From a virus, in IMG/VR virus record IMGVR_UViG_3300020459_000065, positions 1-25,066 of that record: DNA of 25,066 nt; one strand, 5' to 3'. A program made the translations under genes and the position numbers. The notes under the pieces are model-generated. The model saw only the letters and a list, made by a program, of their open reading frames with translations, was not told the DNA's origin and made no database searches. Below, in pieces: positions 9,841 through 18,812 of the stretch (position 1 is the stretch's first letter; each line of letters starts with the position of its first letter).

Positions 9841-12800
9841 TTATCTCAAAGCTAGTATTAAGGGGGTTAATTGTGCTTGAATTGCTCTGTTAAAGTCTCT
9901 TCCTCGAATTGTTGATGTTGTCTGATCAATTGTTAGTCCATCACCAATTCTAAAGTTACCTTTTTGATCGGTACTAGTGAACGGAACTTGTCCTCCATTC
10001 TTGGCAATAACTTCATTTTCAGGTCTAGGTTTTCCACCTTGGAAGGGGTTAGCTGTATTTAGGTCTGTACCAGAACCAATATATTCAAATGAATGTGAAC
10101 TGGTTATAATTCTACTCAATCTTACAAAGTCAACTCTTGTTGAAGCATTAAGATTATAAGGAATAAATTCATTAAAGGTAACTGAAGATATTCCAGTAGG
10201 ATGATTTGCACCATCTGTTGCATCACTAACAGTATATAGAATTGGATCAGTATCAACATCTGCAGTTGCTGCTCCACCACCAGAAATTGATACTACCAAA
10301 TTCTGTGTAGGTAAGAAATTCCTTCCACTATTAATAACATCAATAGAAGTAATTGTTCCTGCAGCACTTACATTTGCAGAAAATTCTGGAAGAATACCTT
10401 CAGGTCCTAATGGATCTGGAAGATTATTATTACCACTATCAATAACAGTAATAATTGGTGGTGCTCCAGCATTATAATCACCATTATTACCACCATTAGT
10501 AATTTCTAATGATCTAATTTGCTCTAAAGGTGCAGTTATTGTATTATTAGCAGGAGTATCATTATATTGACTTAAATTTAAATGGAAATAAGCACCTTGA
10601 CCGTCAAATGGTGTTCTATTATTATTACCCTGATCTTGAGTATTATTAACAACTACAATATCAGTTTCAGCTTCAGTTGTAGTTAATACTGTACCATCAA
10701 ATTCAACAGCACCATATCCATCTGCTACAAGACCTTTATTACCAAATGAACTATTAGAGTTTGTTAGGTCACATTGCCCACCTGAAGAACAAAATATACC
10801 AATATCACATCCAATAGTAAATATAGAAACTAACTGTGCATATCCATTATTTGTAAGTGATACACCGATACCATTTTCATTATATTGTGTAAATGAATCA
10901 CAAACCATACTCTTAATATCCTGACCTAAATTATTATCTCCACTGAAACCAGCATTACAATGATTACCATCAATTCTCATACCAATACTACCTGTCATAA
11001 AATTAGTACAGTTTCTAATATAAGGACTCTTATATCTACCAGATGCACCTTCATTCGCAGGTCCTAATATTGCATATCCACTAACTGCTTGGAAATTATT
11101 TCCTGCATTAACATCTGCTTGTGTTGGTGGGAATGCTACTGCACCACATCCAGGATGATTCACTGCAACACTAGAACCAGCAAAACTCAAATTTTCTACT
11201 AAACATCCTCTTCTAACATGGAATACATCTCTAGTTGCATTATTTGGAACTATAGTAACTAATCTTAAATCTTCACCACTAATTGCAACATCAGTTCTTA
11301 ATCCAATTGGATTATTCTCATTATAAACACCAGAACGAACTTTAACAGTATCACCCTCTTGTGCTATTGCAGCTGCTGCAGCAATAGTATGTTTTGCATC
11401 ACCCTCTAATAATCCACTATTAGTATCACATCCATTCTTTGTAACCCAAATAGTTCTCTTTGTTTGAACACCAGAAGGTCTCCATGATACACCAGCACCT
11501 ACACCACTTACATTAAATGATGATAATCTATAATCAGTCTTACATGCACCAACACCAGTATTATCAAAATAATCAATTAACTGACTTTCTAATTCTAAAT
11601 CACCAAATATTGTTGCTTTCTGCCCTACATTTAGATTTTTCTCAATACCAACACCACCTTCTACAATCAATGCCCCATCATCTTTAGTAGTTGATTGTGT
11701 AGTATCTTCAACTTTTGTAATTCCACCAACAAATAGTTTCTTGGCAATACCAACACCACCATCAAACACTGCTGATGCATTACCTATACCAGAAGCTTCT
11801 GTTGTATTATTAGAAGTAATCAATCCATCTACATCAAGTGCAGCATTTAAATCTGTATCACCATCTACATTTAATGTACTATCAAAATCAACAGCACCAC
11901 CTACATTTAATCTCTTAACAATACCAACACCACCATCAATTTGAACTGAACTAGATGAAGTAGGACTTGTTGAATCTGTTACATCATTAAATGTTGTCTT
12001 ACCATCAACATCAAGTTGAGCATTAAAAGTAACATTACCATCTACATTTAATGTTGCATCAAAATCAACATCACTAGTCGCATGAACGGTTCCAGTTATA
12101 TCTAAAGTAGTAGATGGATTATTATTATTAATACCAACCTTGGTCATCCTATAAATTGGAGAATCATTATCAGTATTCGTGTGTCCCCAATAATCTTGCG
12201 TTTGTATTCTGGCAATCGCTGTAGGATTATTTGGATCTGGTATAGGAATTAATGTATCAGTTCCTAAACCAGCACTATTTTTCTGCGTAAAGTTTAAAGT
12301 TGAAAATAGTTGAGCAGTACCACCAAGAGGTAATGTTGAATGTTCATCTTGTATAAAGAATCCATCTTGATTAACAGGAGATGCTACTACCCACCTAATA
12401 CCATTACCATCTCTCTTTAAATAATTACCATTAGCACCATAAGAATCAGCAGAGTCTATTATATGACGATCAATCTTTACACTACCATCTAGATTTAATC
12501 TTATTTTTCCATCAGCAGAAGGATTATATCCTGGAACTGTAATACCAGTGGGATCAGTACTTCCAATTCCAACACTACCACCTTCAGTAACTACAAATAC
12601 ATCATCACCAGCATTAATTTTAAATTGAGTTGGATCTGTATAAGTCTCAAATCCTGTAGTTCCTACGCCAACTTTCCCTGCAGTAGTAACAACAAAAGAT
12701 GAATCTCCACTTTCTCCAATTTCAAACCTACCTGCAGGTGTAGTAGTTCCTAATCCAACTCTACATTCATCTGTAACAACTAAACAATTATTACCAACTT

Positions 12801-13281
12801 CAAATATACCATCAGGTTGTGTGGTTCCAACACCAACATCACCCTCATCAGTAACTATAAGAGAAGATTTAAATGGATCAATTGGTCGTGTAGGGTCAAG
12901 AGTAGCACCACCAATACCAACTTCAAATCTACCTGTTGGTTGTGTTGATCCAATACCAACTCGACCACCTGTTTGTCCCTGTCCACCTATACCATTAGTA
13001 GTGGATATTGCAGTAAAAACAGTTCCAGCAACACCAACATCAAGTCTTTGTTTTACTGTTAGATAATCAAAATCAACAGGTCCAATAAATGTTGCTATTC
13101 CACTTACATAAAGATTACCAACAGTTACATCACCAAGATTAATATCATCACCATCACCCCAACTAATTGCAGTAGCATCTATATCAGCATATAACTTACC
13201 ATAAATGTATACGTCATCATAAAATTCTGATACGTTACCGTGCCTATTTTCTGGGGTTTGCGGTGATTCGTTATGTGCCAT
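9841..13281 (-). CDS. Large beta-helical tail fibre / baseplate-associated protein
   Basis: A 1146-residue protein of a class common in T4-like cyanophages. Residues about 1-90 are a probable attachment domain. About 105-245 contain four or five short repeats of the type VG(I/V/L)GTT-x-P-x-G-x-FE(V/I)G, a fibre-stalk motif. About 390-560 contain repeats of L-x-VDG-x3-F and GGVGI-x-K-x-L-x-VGG. From about 620 (TIWVTKNGCDTNSG, then GDTVKVRSGVYNENNPI) the sequence becomes a right-handed parallel beta-helix with Asn/Gly/Cys-rich coils to about 860. The C-terminal section has a GxxY-PP-type beta module and ends RDFNRAIQAQLTPLILALR. A long trimeric fibre or baseplate spike contacting the cell surface is inferred; no catalytic site is evident. 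The ATG overlaps the stop of the spike gene by one base (TAATG). Confidence 0.8.
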   Translation of the reverse strand: MAHNESPQTPENRHGNVSEFYDDVYIYGKLYADIDATAISWGDGDDINLGDVTVGNLYVSGIATFIGPVDFDYLTVKQRLDVGVAGTVFTAISTTNGIGGQGQTGGRVGIGSTQPTGRFEVGIGGATLDPTRPIDPFKSSLIVTDEGDVGVGTTQPDGIFEVGNNCLVVTDECRVGLGTTTPAGRFEIGESGDSSFVVTTAGKVGVGTTGFETYTDPTQFKINAGDDVFVVTEGGSVGIGSTDPTGITVPGYNPSADGKIRLNLDGSVKIDRHIIDSADSYGANGNYLKRDGNGIRWVVASPVNQDGFFIQDEHSTLPLGGTAQLFSTLNFTQKNSAGLGTDTLIPIPDPNNPTAIARIQTQDYWGHTNTDNDSPIYRMTKVGINNNNPSTTLDITGTVHATSDVDFDATLNVDGNVTFNAQLDVDGKTTFNDVTDSTSPTSSSSVQIDGGVGIVKRLNVGGAVDFDSTLNVDGDTDLNAALDVDGLITSNNTTEASGIGNASAVFDGGVGIAKKLFVGGITKVEDTTQSTTKDDGALIVEGGVGIEKNLNVGQKATIFGDLELESQLIDYFDNTGVGACKTDYRLSSFNVSGVGAGVSWRPSGVQTKRTIWVTKNGCDTNSGLLEGDAKHTIAAAAAIAQEGDTVKVRSGVYNENNPIGLRTDVAISGEDLRLVTIVPNNATRDVFHVRRGCLVENLSFAGSSVAVNHPGCGAVAFPPTQADVNAGNNFQAVSGYAILGPANEGASGRYKSPYIRNCTNFMTGSIGMRIDGNHCNAGFSGDNNLGQDIKSMVCDSFTQYNENGIGVSLTNNGYAQLVSIFTIGCDIGIFCSSGGQCDLTNSNSSFGNKGLVADGYGAVEFDGTVLTTTEAETDIVVVNNTQDQGNNNRTPFDGQGAYFHLNLSQYNDTPANNTITAPLEQIRSLEITNGGNNGDYNAGAPPIITVIDSGNNNLPDPLGPEGILPEFSANVSAAGTITSIDVINSGRNFLPTQNLVVSISGGGAATADVDTDPILYTVSDATDGANHPTGISSVTFNEFIPYNLNASTRVDFVRLSRIITSSHSFEYIGSGTDLNTANPFQGGKPRPENEVIAKNGGQVPFTSTDQKGNFRIGDGLTIDQTTSTIRGRDFNRAIQAQLTPLILALR

Positions 13282-13823
13282 TATCCCAACCCACTCTTAA
13301 TACTGGAAAGTGTATCACCAGAAATTTGTGTGCCAGCAGCACACCATCCAGCAAATGTCAATTCACGTGGTGCTAAATTTCCATGTAAAGCATCACAGTT
13401 TGCAACATTACTATTAAGATCTATTCTATTTCCTGCCTTTAATTGTATATCCTTACCTGCATCTAACATAATATTTTCATCAGAGTCAATTACAATATTT
13501 TTAGCAGTTATTTTAACAGCACCATTGGATTGAGCAGTAATAGTAATATCACCACTTCTTCCAATAAGATTAATACTACATCCACCTCCAGCTTTTTCTC
13601 CTCCAATAATCTCTATAGCTTGGTCATTCATAAGATGGAGATCTCCACCATTATTCATACCAATAGCACTAGTATTATTATCTGCAGCTAGACCAATTAA
13701 ATTATAAACAACAGACCCATTCTCACCCATTTCTGGATTTCCTGACTCTATTCTAAAATGTGGTCCAAAGGAATCGTATTGCCTTTGTTGCCAATTTTGC
13801 TTATCAGCTGGTCTTTCTGCCAT
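13281..13823 (-). CDS. Baseplate central spike beta-helix protein (gp5 C-terminal domain-like)
   Basis: A 180-residue protein. Residues about 75-150 consist of short alternating repeats with the period of the trimeric beta-helix of T4 gp5 C-terminal domain and VgrG tips: DITITAQSN, GAVKITAKN, IVIDSDEN, IMLDAGKD, IQLKAGNR, IDLNSN. The preceding residues 25-70 (FRIESGNPEMGENG) are likely an adaptor, and the last 30 residues (LAPRELTFAGWCAAG) a cap. I infer the membrane-piercing needle below the hub. In T4 this needle is the C-terminus of the same polypeptide as the OB-fold; here the OB-fold is in the gene immediately upstream (13852-15915), so the two would assemble as separate chains. A late-promoter-like GATAAATA lies 21 bases before the ATG. 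Confidence 0.75.
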   Translation of the reverse strand: MAERPADKQNWQQRQYDSFGPHFRIESGNPEMGENGSVVYNLIGLAADNNTSAIGMNNGGDLHLMNDQAIEIIGGEKAGGGCSINLIGRSGDITITAQSNGAVKITAKNIVIDSDENIMLDAGKDIQLKAGNRIDLNSNVANCDALHGNLAPRELTFAGWCAAGTQISGDTLSSIKSGLG

Positions 13824-13843
13824 TTTTTACAGTCCTATGCTAA

Positions 13844-13851
13844 TATTTATC
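13844..13851 (-). promoter_or_regulatory. Candidate late promoter (GATAAATA)
   Basis: GATAAATA on the minus strand sits in the 28-base gap between the gp5-like stop and the ATG of the spike gene, 21 bases before that ATG. Its fit to the TATAAATA late core and its spacing match the other candidates in the window. It would allow the spike and fibre genes to be transcribed independently of the hub genes. Confidence 0.5.
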
Positions 13852-15915
13852 TCAACTGACACAATCAATAACTTCCTTAACATCACCCTGATATGGAGGT
13901 CTTGGTTTCAATTGTGGTTTTAATATAGCACCATATCCAGTTTGAGTTATAATTATCAATTCTGGCAATTCAGTGATCTCATTGACATTTGCAACTGAAG
14001 AATCAGATGGAATAACATTTAAAATACCACCCGTATTATCATCAATATACACAGTATATTCATTATCAAAGGAATCAGTAACTATATCACCTTTAACATA
14101 ATCAGTACCAGGAGAAACAACCACAACATGATCAATAATTTTTGGTGTTGTATCTTGTGGATCCTTAATTGGATAATTTTCACCTTCAGAAACAATATAA
14201 ACATCAACTATTTGTTGATAAGTAGGTGATTTTTCATCATAATCTACTACTGCTTTTGCAACAGCACCATATCCTTGCTTACAAGTGTCAACAATTTCAA
14301 CAGATGGTTGTGAAGTATATCCAGATCCACCACTTTCCATATCAATACCAATAAGACTTCCAGTTGCTGCAGCACCTTCACCTACAATAGCACCTAAAAT
14401 TGCCTTACCAATTGCACCTTTACCACCTCCACCAAAGATATTAATCTTCAGTCCAGCACACTCTAAAGGAGGACCAGCATAACATTTACCTAATGGACTA
14501 CTAAATCCAGGATTAGATACACTTGGATTCAAGAAATCGAACATTCCCAAAGATCCAGATGCAATACTTAAATCTTGAATAGCACCCACTGCAGCATTAG
14601 ATGATGCTTCAGCAGCATTAGCAACTTCTAATATCTTATCAACTGCAACTCCAACAATATTTTTAGGTCCCTTACCAATTACCCATGCTCTTACATTCTC
14701 TTTCGCTGCATCAAATACTGGAGTTGGGCAATCTATTACATTTGCAATACCTGATAATCCTTCTGCTGTAGAACGAAGAGTATCTGCAAGACTAAACCCA
14801 CCTAATATTTTTCCAACACCGCCCATAAGTGGTCCCAACCCTTTCATAAGTCCACTAACTATATGATTAAATATTCCACCTATAAACTGATCACCAATAC
14901 AATTCACAAAATTACTGACATTGTCTACAATTCCCTGCAATAGACCTTTGACAGTATCTAACATATTTTTTGCAACATTCTGAATAGCACAAGGTAAGAA
15001 CTTCTGTATTGCACCAATACCTGGAACCATTGCATTTTGTGCTGCTGCTCCTGCTCTCTTCGCAGCACTTCTACTTTTAGTTGCTGCAAATACCATAGAA
15101 TAAACTTGATCATATAGTTTTTTCAACCCACCATTTAATGCAGGTCCTAACTTCTTATAAGTGGAATTTACCATTGTTCCAACAATACCAGAAGTTAATC
15201 CAGTAATTTTAGGAGCAGCAGAACTTACCATAGCAGCAAGTTGTGATGGATTTGCACTCTGAACTCTGGTAACTAGATTACTAACTTCAGAACTTATCTT
15301 ATCAATAGCAGCAGTTGTCTGTGTACTACCAAATACAACTTCAGCACCAATTGCTTGATTTAATGCTCTATTTGCTTTCCCAGTTGCATCTTCAATCTTT
15401 TTCGCTAATTCAACAGAAACTGGTCTAGGTGATCTCTGATTACTACTACCAGATTGTTCATTCGTTTCTGTTTTTGCAATTAAATAACCATCATTCTTTA
15501 TCTTTTTAGTATATCCAGTATATGGTTGGAATGGTCCTTTATATTCATCACTAGGAGAATAACTAGTATTACCAAAAACACCCGTAATTACAGGTAGTTG
15601 TCCATCATCACCATCCAAAAAGAATCCTAATACACTATCACCAGGAGATAAACGAAGTGATTTTGCTCTATTTGCTTTACCAGATCCATCAGTAGGTGAT
15701 AATAAGACTTGTGCCCAAGGTAAGTCTTCATCAGGTAATTCAACAATATTTTGAGGATGATACCCCATAATACGAACTTTAACCCTATTACCCCAAGCAT
15801 CACCAATCTCATTTAATTGATCACCCTGCGAATCTTCAGGTGCAACTTGACCGATCCACCACTTGAATCCGTCCCTTCCTATAAAATTACTTTGTACTAC
15901 TGATTCTCCAATCAT
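13852..15915 (-). CDS. 5: gp5-like baseplate hub OB-fold protein without visible lysozyme domain
   Basis: A 687-residue protein. Residues about 15-115 match the T4 gp5 N-terminal OB-fold: WWIGQVAPEDSQ, then GNRVKVRIMGYHP, ELPDEDLPWAQVLL, and SPGDSVLGFFLDGDDGQLP-x-ITGVFG. In T4 this domain binds the gp27 trimer. T4 gp5 then has a lysozyme domain and beta-helix; here residues about 160-470 are instead Ala/Gly-rich helical sequence (PKITGLTSGIVGTMVNS, GIVDNVSNFVNCIGDQFIGG) with no T4-lysozyme-like Glu-Asp-Thr pattern that I can find. The C-terminal 200 residues are beta-type, with GSGYTSQPSVEIVD and SPGTDYVKGDIVTD elements. The gene overlaps the gp27-like stop by 4 bases (ATGA), consistent with hub partners being co-translated, and is followed by a separate needle gene. 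Confidence 0.8.
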   Translation of the reverse strand: MIGESVVQSNFIGRDGFKWWIGQVAPEDSQGDQLNEIGDAWGNRVKVRIMGYHPQNIVELPDEDLPWAQVLLSPTDGSGKANRAKSLRLSPGDSVLGFFLDGDDGQLPVITGVFGNTSYSPSDEYKGPFQPYTGYTKKIKNDGYLIAKTETNEQSGSSNQRSPRPVSVELAKKIEDATGKANRALNQAIGAEVVFGSTQTTAAIDKISSEVSNLVTRVQSANPSQLAAMVSSAAPKITGLTSGIVGTMVNSTYKKLGPALNGGLKKLYDQVYSMVFAATKSRSAAKRAGAAAQNAMVPGIGAIQKFLPCAIQNVAKNMLDTVKGLLQGIVDNVSNFVNCIGDQFIGGIFNHIVSGLMKGLGPLMGGVGKILGGFSLADTLRSTAEGLSGIANVIDCPTPVFDAAKENVRAWVIGKGPKNIVGVAVDKILEVANAAEASSNAAVGAIQDLSIASGSLGMFDFLNPSVSNPGFSSPLGKCYAGPPLECAGLKINIFGGGGKGAIGKAILGAIVGEGAAATGSLIGIDMESGGSGYTSQPSVEIVDTCKQGYGAVAKAVVDYDEKSPTYQQIVDVYIVSEGENYPIKDPQDTTPKIIDHVVVVSPGTDYVKGDIVTDSFDNEYTVYIDDNTGGILNVIPSDSSVANVNEITELPELIIITQTGYGAILKPQLKPRPPYQGDVKEVIDCVS

Positions 15916-17252
15916 TTTCCTTTAGGTCCTAGAGTATCTCTGAATAGAGTTAATTTTGTATACGATCCTGAAGAATCGAATTGATGACATAATTCCTTGA
16001 TCATATATAATCCACTTTGATCTTCACTAACGTCAGTTCTTTTTTCCATATCAATTTTAGGAAATCTACATTTAATAAGAGTACCTACCCTTAAATTAGT
16101 ATTTAACGGAATTAACATAGTGGCAGTATGTGTCATCAATAAATTATATCTCATCATTGATTGAGAATGTATTTTAGTTGGATCTGCGTTTTTTGGTTTA
16201 TCTTGAACATCTTCTTTAGTTATCTTTGGAACCTTTTCCATTGTCCCAATATCCATAACAGCAGTTATATTTCTACTTGGAACATCACCTAAAGTTTTAT
16301 CATCATTCTCACTTAATGCTGGTAAACTAATTTTTTCACCCATATTTTTAGTTTTTCCTGCATAATTCTCCAATTTAAATAATCCTTTTTCTGGATTAGT
16401 ATATGTAAATGTTAATGGGTTAAAATATATTCTATGACTACAATAAGCACCCCTTTTTAATTTCTCCATCAAATCTTGATTTTTACTTGCTTGAAAACTA
16501 AGTATTTTAAAATCATTACTGGGATCATTTGCAATAACACCAGAAGAATATTCATAATCAGTTTCATATGGTTCATCATCAATTAATTGATCAATAGATT
16601 TAAAATTATATCCATCTTGTGTTTCAAAGAAAAAATATCCAGCAGTAGCATCTCCACCAGATACTGTTCCTGGAACACCTTTTGATGCTAACCACATAAG
16701 AACAGTAAATGGTTTTCTTAAATTACCAATAAACCCATATGGATTTTGAGTTTTATCACATATAACTTCCTTTTGAGTCTTCAAATACTTTTTAACTATA
16801 TCTTTAACACTGTCTGATATAGAAGATGATGCTGGATATTTTTTACCAACTCTAGAAGTCTCATTAGTAATTGCTTCTCTAGGGACCAAATTTAACATAA
16901 AGGACTCTTGTTGCTCATCAATCATTACACCAGTAACACTTTTAACATGCCAATACAATGAAGATTTTGAAAAATCCAAACCTTTATTATTATCAGAATT
17001 ACCAGCGATTTTCATAACAACTCTTTCACCACCTCTTAAAGGTAAACCATTATATATGGTGGTTAATTTACCATCCTTACCTTCTACAGTATTACCAGTA
17101 TTCACAACAAATATAGTAGCAGTTATATTAGGAGAAAATAAATCCTCAAAATAACGAATCTGAATCACACCCTGACCTATATCAACAGTCTTACTACCAT
17201 CTGCTGATTCTATTACAATTTCTTCGTAAATTGACTTATCTATTGCTGCCAT
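15912..17252 (-). CDS. 27: Baseplate hub protein, gp27-like
   Basis: A 446-residue protein. Its N-terminus (IYEEIVIESADGSKTVDIGQ, then YFEDLFSPNITATIFVVN) and the following LPLRGGERVVMKIAG have the pattern of the first domain of gp27/gpD/VgrG hub proteins, which form the pseudo-hexameric ring joining the tail tube to the spike. Mid-protein features include NPYGFIGNLRKPFTVLMWLA and a predicted domain around YFFFETQDGYNFKSIDQLID, typical of these hubs. The C-terminal section (LRVGTLIKCRFPK, GLYMIKELCHQFD, YTKLTLFRDTLG) is the last hub barrel. Length is somewhat above T4 gp27 (about 390). It directly precedes and overlaps the gp5-like gene, its expected partner, and follows tape-measure-like genes. 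The family call rests on pattern and context, so gene number is less certain than hub role. Confidence 0.7.
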   Translation of the reverse strand: MAAIDKSIYEEIVIESADGSKTVDIGQGVIQIRYFEDLFSPNITATIFVVNTGNTVEGKDGKLTTIYNGLPLRGGERVVMKIAGNSDNNKGLDFSKSSLYWHVKSVTGVMIDEQQESFMLNLVPREAITNETSRVGKKYPASSSISDSVKDIVKKYLKTQKEVICDKTQNPYGFIGNLRKPFTVLMWLASKGVPGTVSGGDATAGYFFFETQDGYNFKSIDQLIDDEPYETDYEYSSGVIANDPSNDFKILSFQASKNQDLMEKLKRGAYCSHRIYFNPLTFTYTNPEKGLFKLENYAGKTKNMGEKISLPALSENDDKTLGDVPSRNITAVMDIGTMEKVPKITKEDVQDKPKNADPTKIHSQSMMRYNLLMTHTATMLIPLNTNLRVGTLIKCRFPKIDMEKRTDVSEDQSGLYMIKELCHQFDSSGSYTKLTLFRDTLGPKGK

Positions 17253-18811
17253 TACGTAAATGCGGATTCTAATTCTTGAAGTGTTTTTATAGTACTATTT
17301 ACACTAGATCCATTAACAACAATACTTGGACCACTCTTTTTACTCTTTGTAACAACTGGAGGTTGACTAGAACCAGAAGTAGATTCAGTATTCCTTATTA
17401 TTATAGTACTTTTAGATTTTCTTTCTGGTGTAAATTTTTTACTTATACCTTCAATATCTTTAGTAAATTCCCCAATAGGAAAATCACGTAATTTATCGAA
17501 TGGTAACTTATCAATCTGATCCATAGCAGTACTTGCACCAGACATCATTTCTTCAATATTTTTTTCATTAAAACTATCTTTAAAAGCATCTAAATCTATA
17601 CTTTGTTTAGCTTGATTAAGAGCATTCATTGGAGACAATTTACCATCATTTAACATTGATAAAAATTCTTTATTTTTTTCTGCTATATTTTTTTGTATAA
17701 CAAATTCACCTTTTGTCAATTTTGCAGGAATCTGATCAATACCACCGATACCTTTAACTTCACCACCCTTATTAAACATATTAAATTCAGCTTCTTGAGA
17801 TTTATTTTCTTGTACTGCAGAATCAATCTCCTCTTGAGACAATCCTTTATCAGGATCAGGTTTTTTATTATTAGAATCTTCTTTTATAGATTCAGCATCT
17901 ATATTATTTTTCTGCCCTTCAACTTTTTGGTCATCCTTTTGATCTATAAATTCATCTTTTTTCTCTTCATCGTTACCATCTTCAGATTTATTATCCTTTT
18001 CTTTCTTTTTATTTGGAAATAAATCTAGAAAATCCCACCATTGATTTTTTACTTCTTCCTTTTCACCATCAGTAAGATTCTCTTCACCATCCACTTCACC
18101 TTCAGATTCACCTTCAGATTCACCTTCTCCTTCCCCATCATTAGGATCTGGAAACTTTGTCCATGAATAATTATTATATGCTTGCTTTGGATCATTAAAT
18201 ACATTAAAGGAATTAATAATATCTTCATTTAATGATTCAAAACCTCTTTGAATTTCATCATTAGCTTTATTAATACTATCTCTATCTTCATCAAAATTAT
18301 ATCCTCTAATCGTAGTCAAAGAATTATTCAATACTGAAGCGATTCCTTCCTTAATACCACCAATCATACTTGTAAAGTTACTCAAAATATCAATAGTATT
18401 TTTTATATTTTTAATAGTATTTTCTGTAACCTTAATTATACCTGGTAATCTAGTTACCATCCAACCAAGTATAATAATTCCAAGAAAGTCTAATATCCTT
18501 CCAAGAAATCCTCGTGTACTCTTGGTAAGAATAGAACCTTGCCTTTTAATTACACCACCTACTGTTGAAGCTTCAATTTCATCTTCTCTTTGTCTTCTTC
18601 TAACAGCCTCTCTTCTTTTTCTAAAAAATGATTGTTCTTTACTAATTAAAGATCTTTTAAACTTATTATCTTCATCAATTTGAGCATTAATTTCAGATGC
18701 TTTCTTTTGAGCACCTTTCATACCTTTAGTAAAAGACGTGACAGACTTTCTTATACTATCAATACTGATAGAAGATTTAAGTAAAGAATTTCTAACTACC
18801 TTTATAGACAT
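17252..18811 (-). CDS. Tape-measure-like tail protein with TMP C-terminal motif
   Basis: A 519-residue protein. Residues 1-100 are highly charged and helical (EINAQIDEDNKFKRSLISKE, FFRKRREAVRRRQRED), then a hydrophobic helix at about 106-127 (ILDFLGIIILGWMVTRLPGI). Residues about 223-330 are acidic, low-complexity and probably disordered (GEGEGESEGESEGEVDGEE, then many Lys/Glu/Asp). At 346-372 is FNKGGEVKGIGGIDQIPAKL followed by TKGEFVI, the GG-x-V-x-G-x-G-x2-D-x-(I/V)PA-x-LT-x-GEFV signature common in phage tail tape-measure proteins. The end is Ser/Thr-rich. I infer a component of the extended core that sits inside the tail tube and may enter the host membrane. T4 gp29 (about 590 residues) is one chain; here two successive genes share the features. 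The ATG lies one base after the upstream stop. Confidence 0.6.
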   Translation of the reverse strand: MSIKVVRNSLLKSSISIDSIRKSVTSFTKGMKGAQKKASEINAQIDEDNKFKRSLISKEQSFFRKRREAVRRRQREDEIEASTVGGVIKRQGSILTKSTRGFLGRILDFLGIIILGWMVTRLPGIIKVTENTIKNIKNTIDILSNFTSMIGGIKEGIASVLNNSLTTIRGYNFDEDRDSINKANDEIQRGFESLNEDIINSFNVFNDPKQAYNNYSWTKFPDPNDGEGEGESEGESEGEVDGEENLTDGEKEEVKNQWWDFLDLFPNKKKEKDNKSEDGNDEEKKDEFIDQKDDQKVEGQKNNIDAESIKEDSNNKKPDPDKGLSQEEIDSAVQENKSQEAEFNMFNKGGEVKGIGGIDQIPAKLTKGEFVIQKNIAEKNKEFLSMLNDGKLSPMNALNQAKQSIDLDAFKDSFNEKNIEEMMSGASTAMDQIDKLPFDKLRDFPIGEFTKDIEGISKKFTPERKSKSTIIIRNTESTSGSSQPPVVTKSKKSGPSIVVNGSSVNSTIKTLQELESAFT

Positions 18812-18812
18812 A

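Noticed and set aside
13281-13400. Possible metal-binding tip in the spike protein from Cys and His near its C-terminus.
   Set aside because: The residues are not in an HxH or PAAR-type arrangement that I can recognise, so no metal site is claimed.
17693-18022. Plus-strand open frame rich in Phe and Ile opposite the acidic linker of the tape-measure-like gene.
   Set aside because: It is the antisense reading of Lys/Glu/Asn-rich codons, lacks a ribosome binding site, and lies wholly within a well-supported gene.
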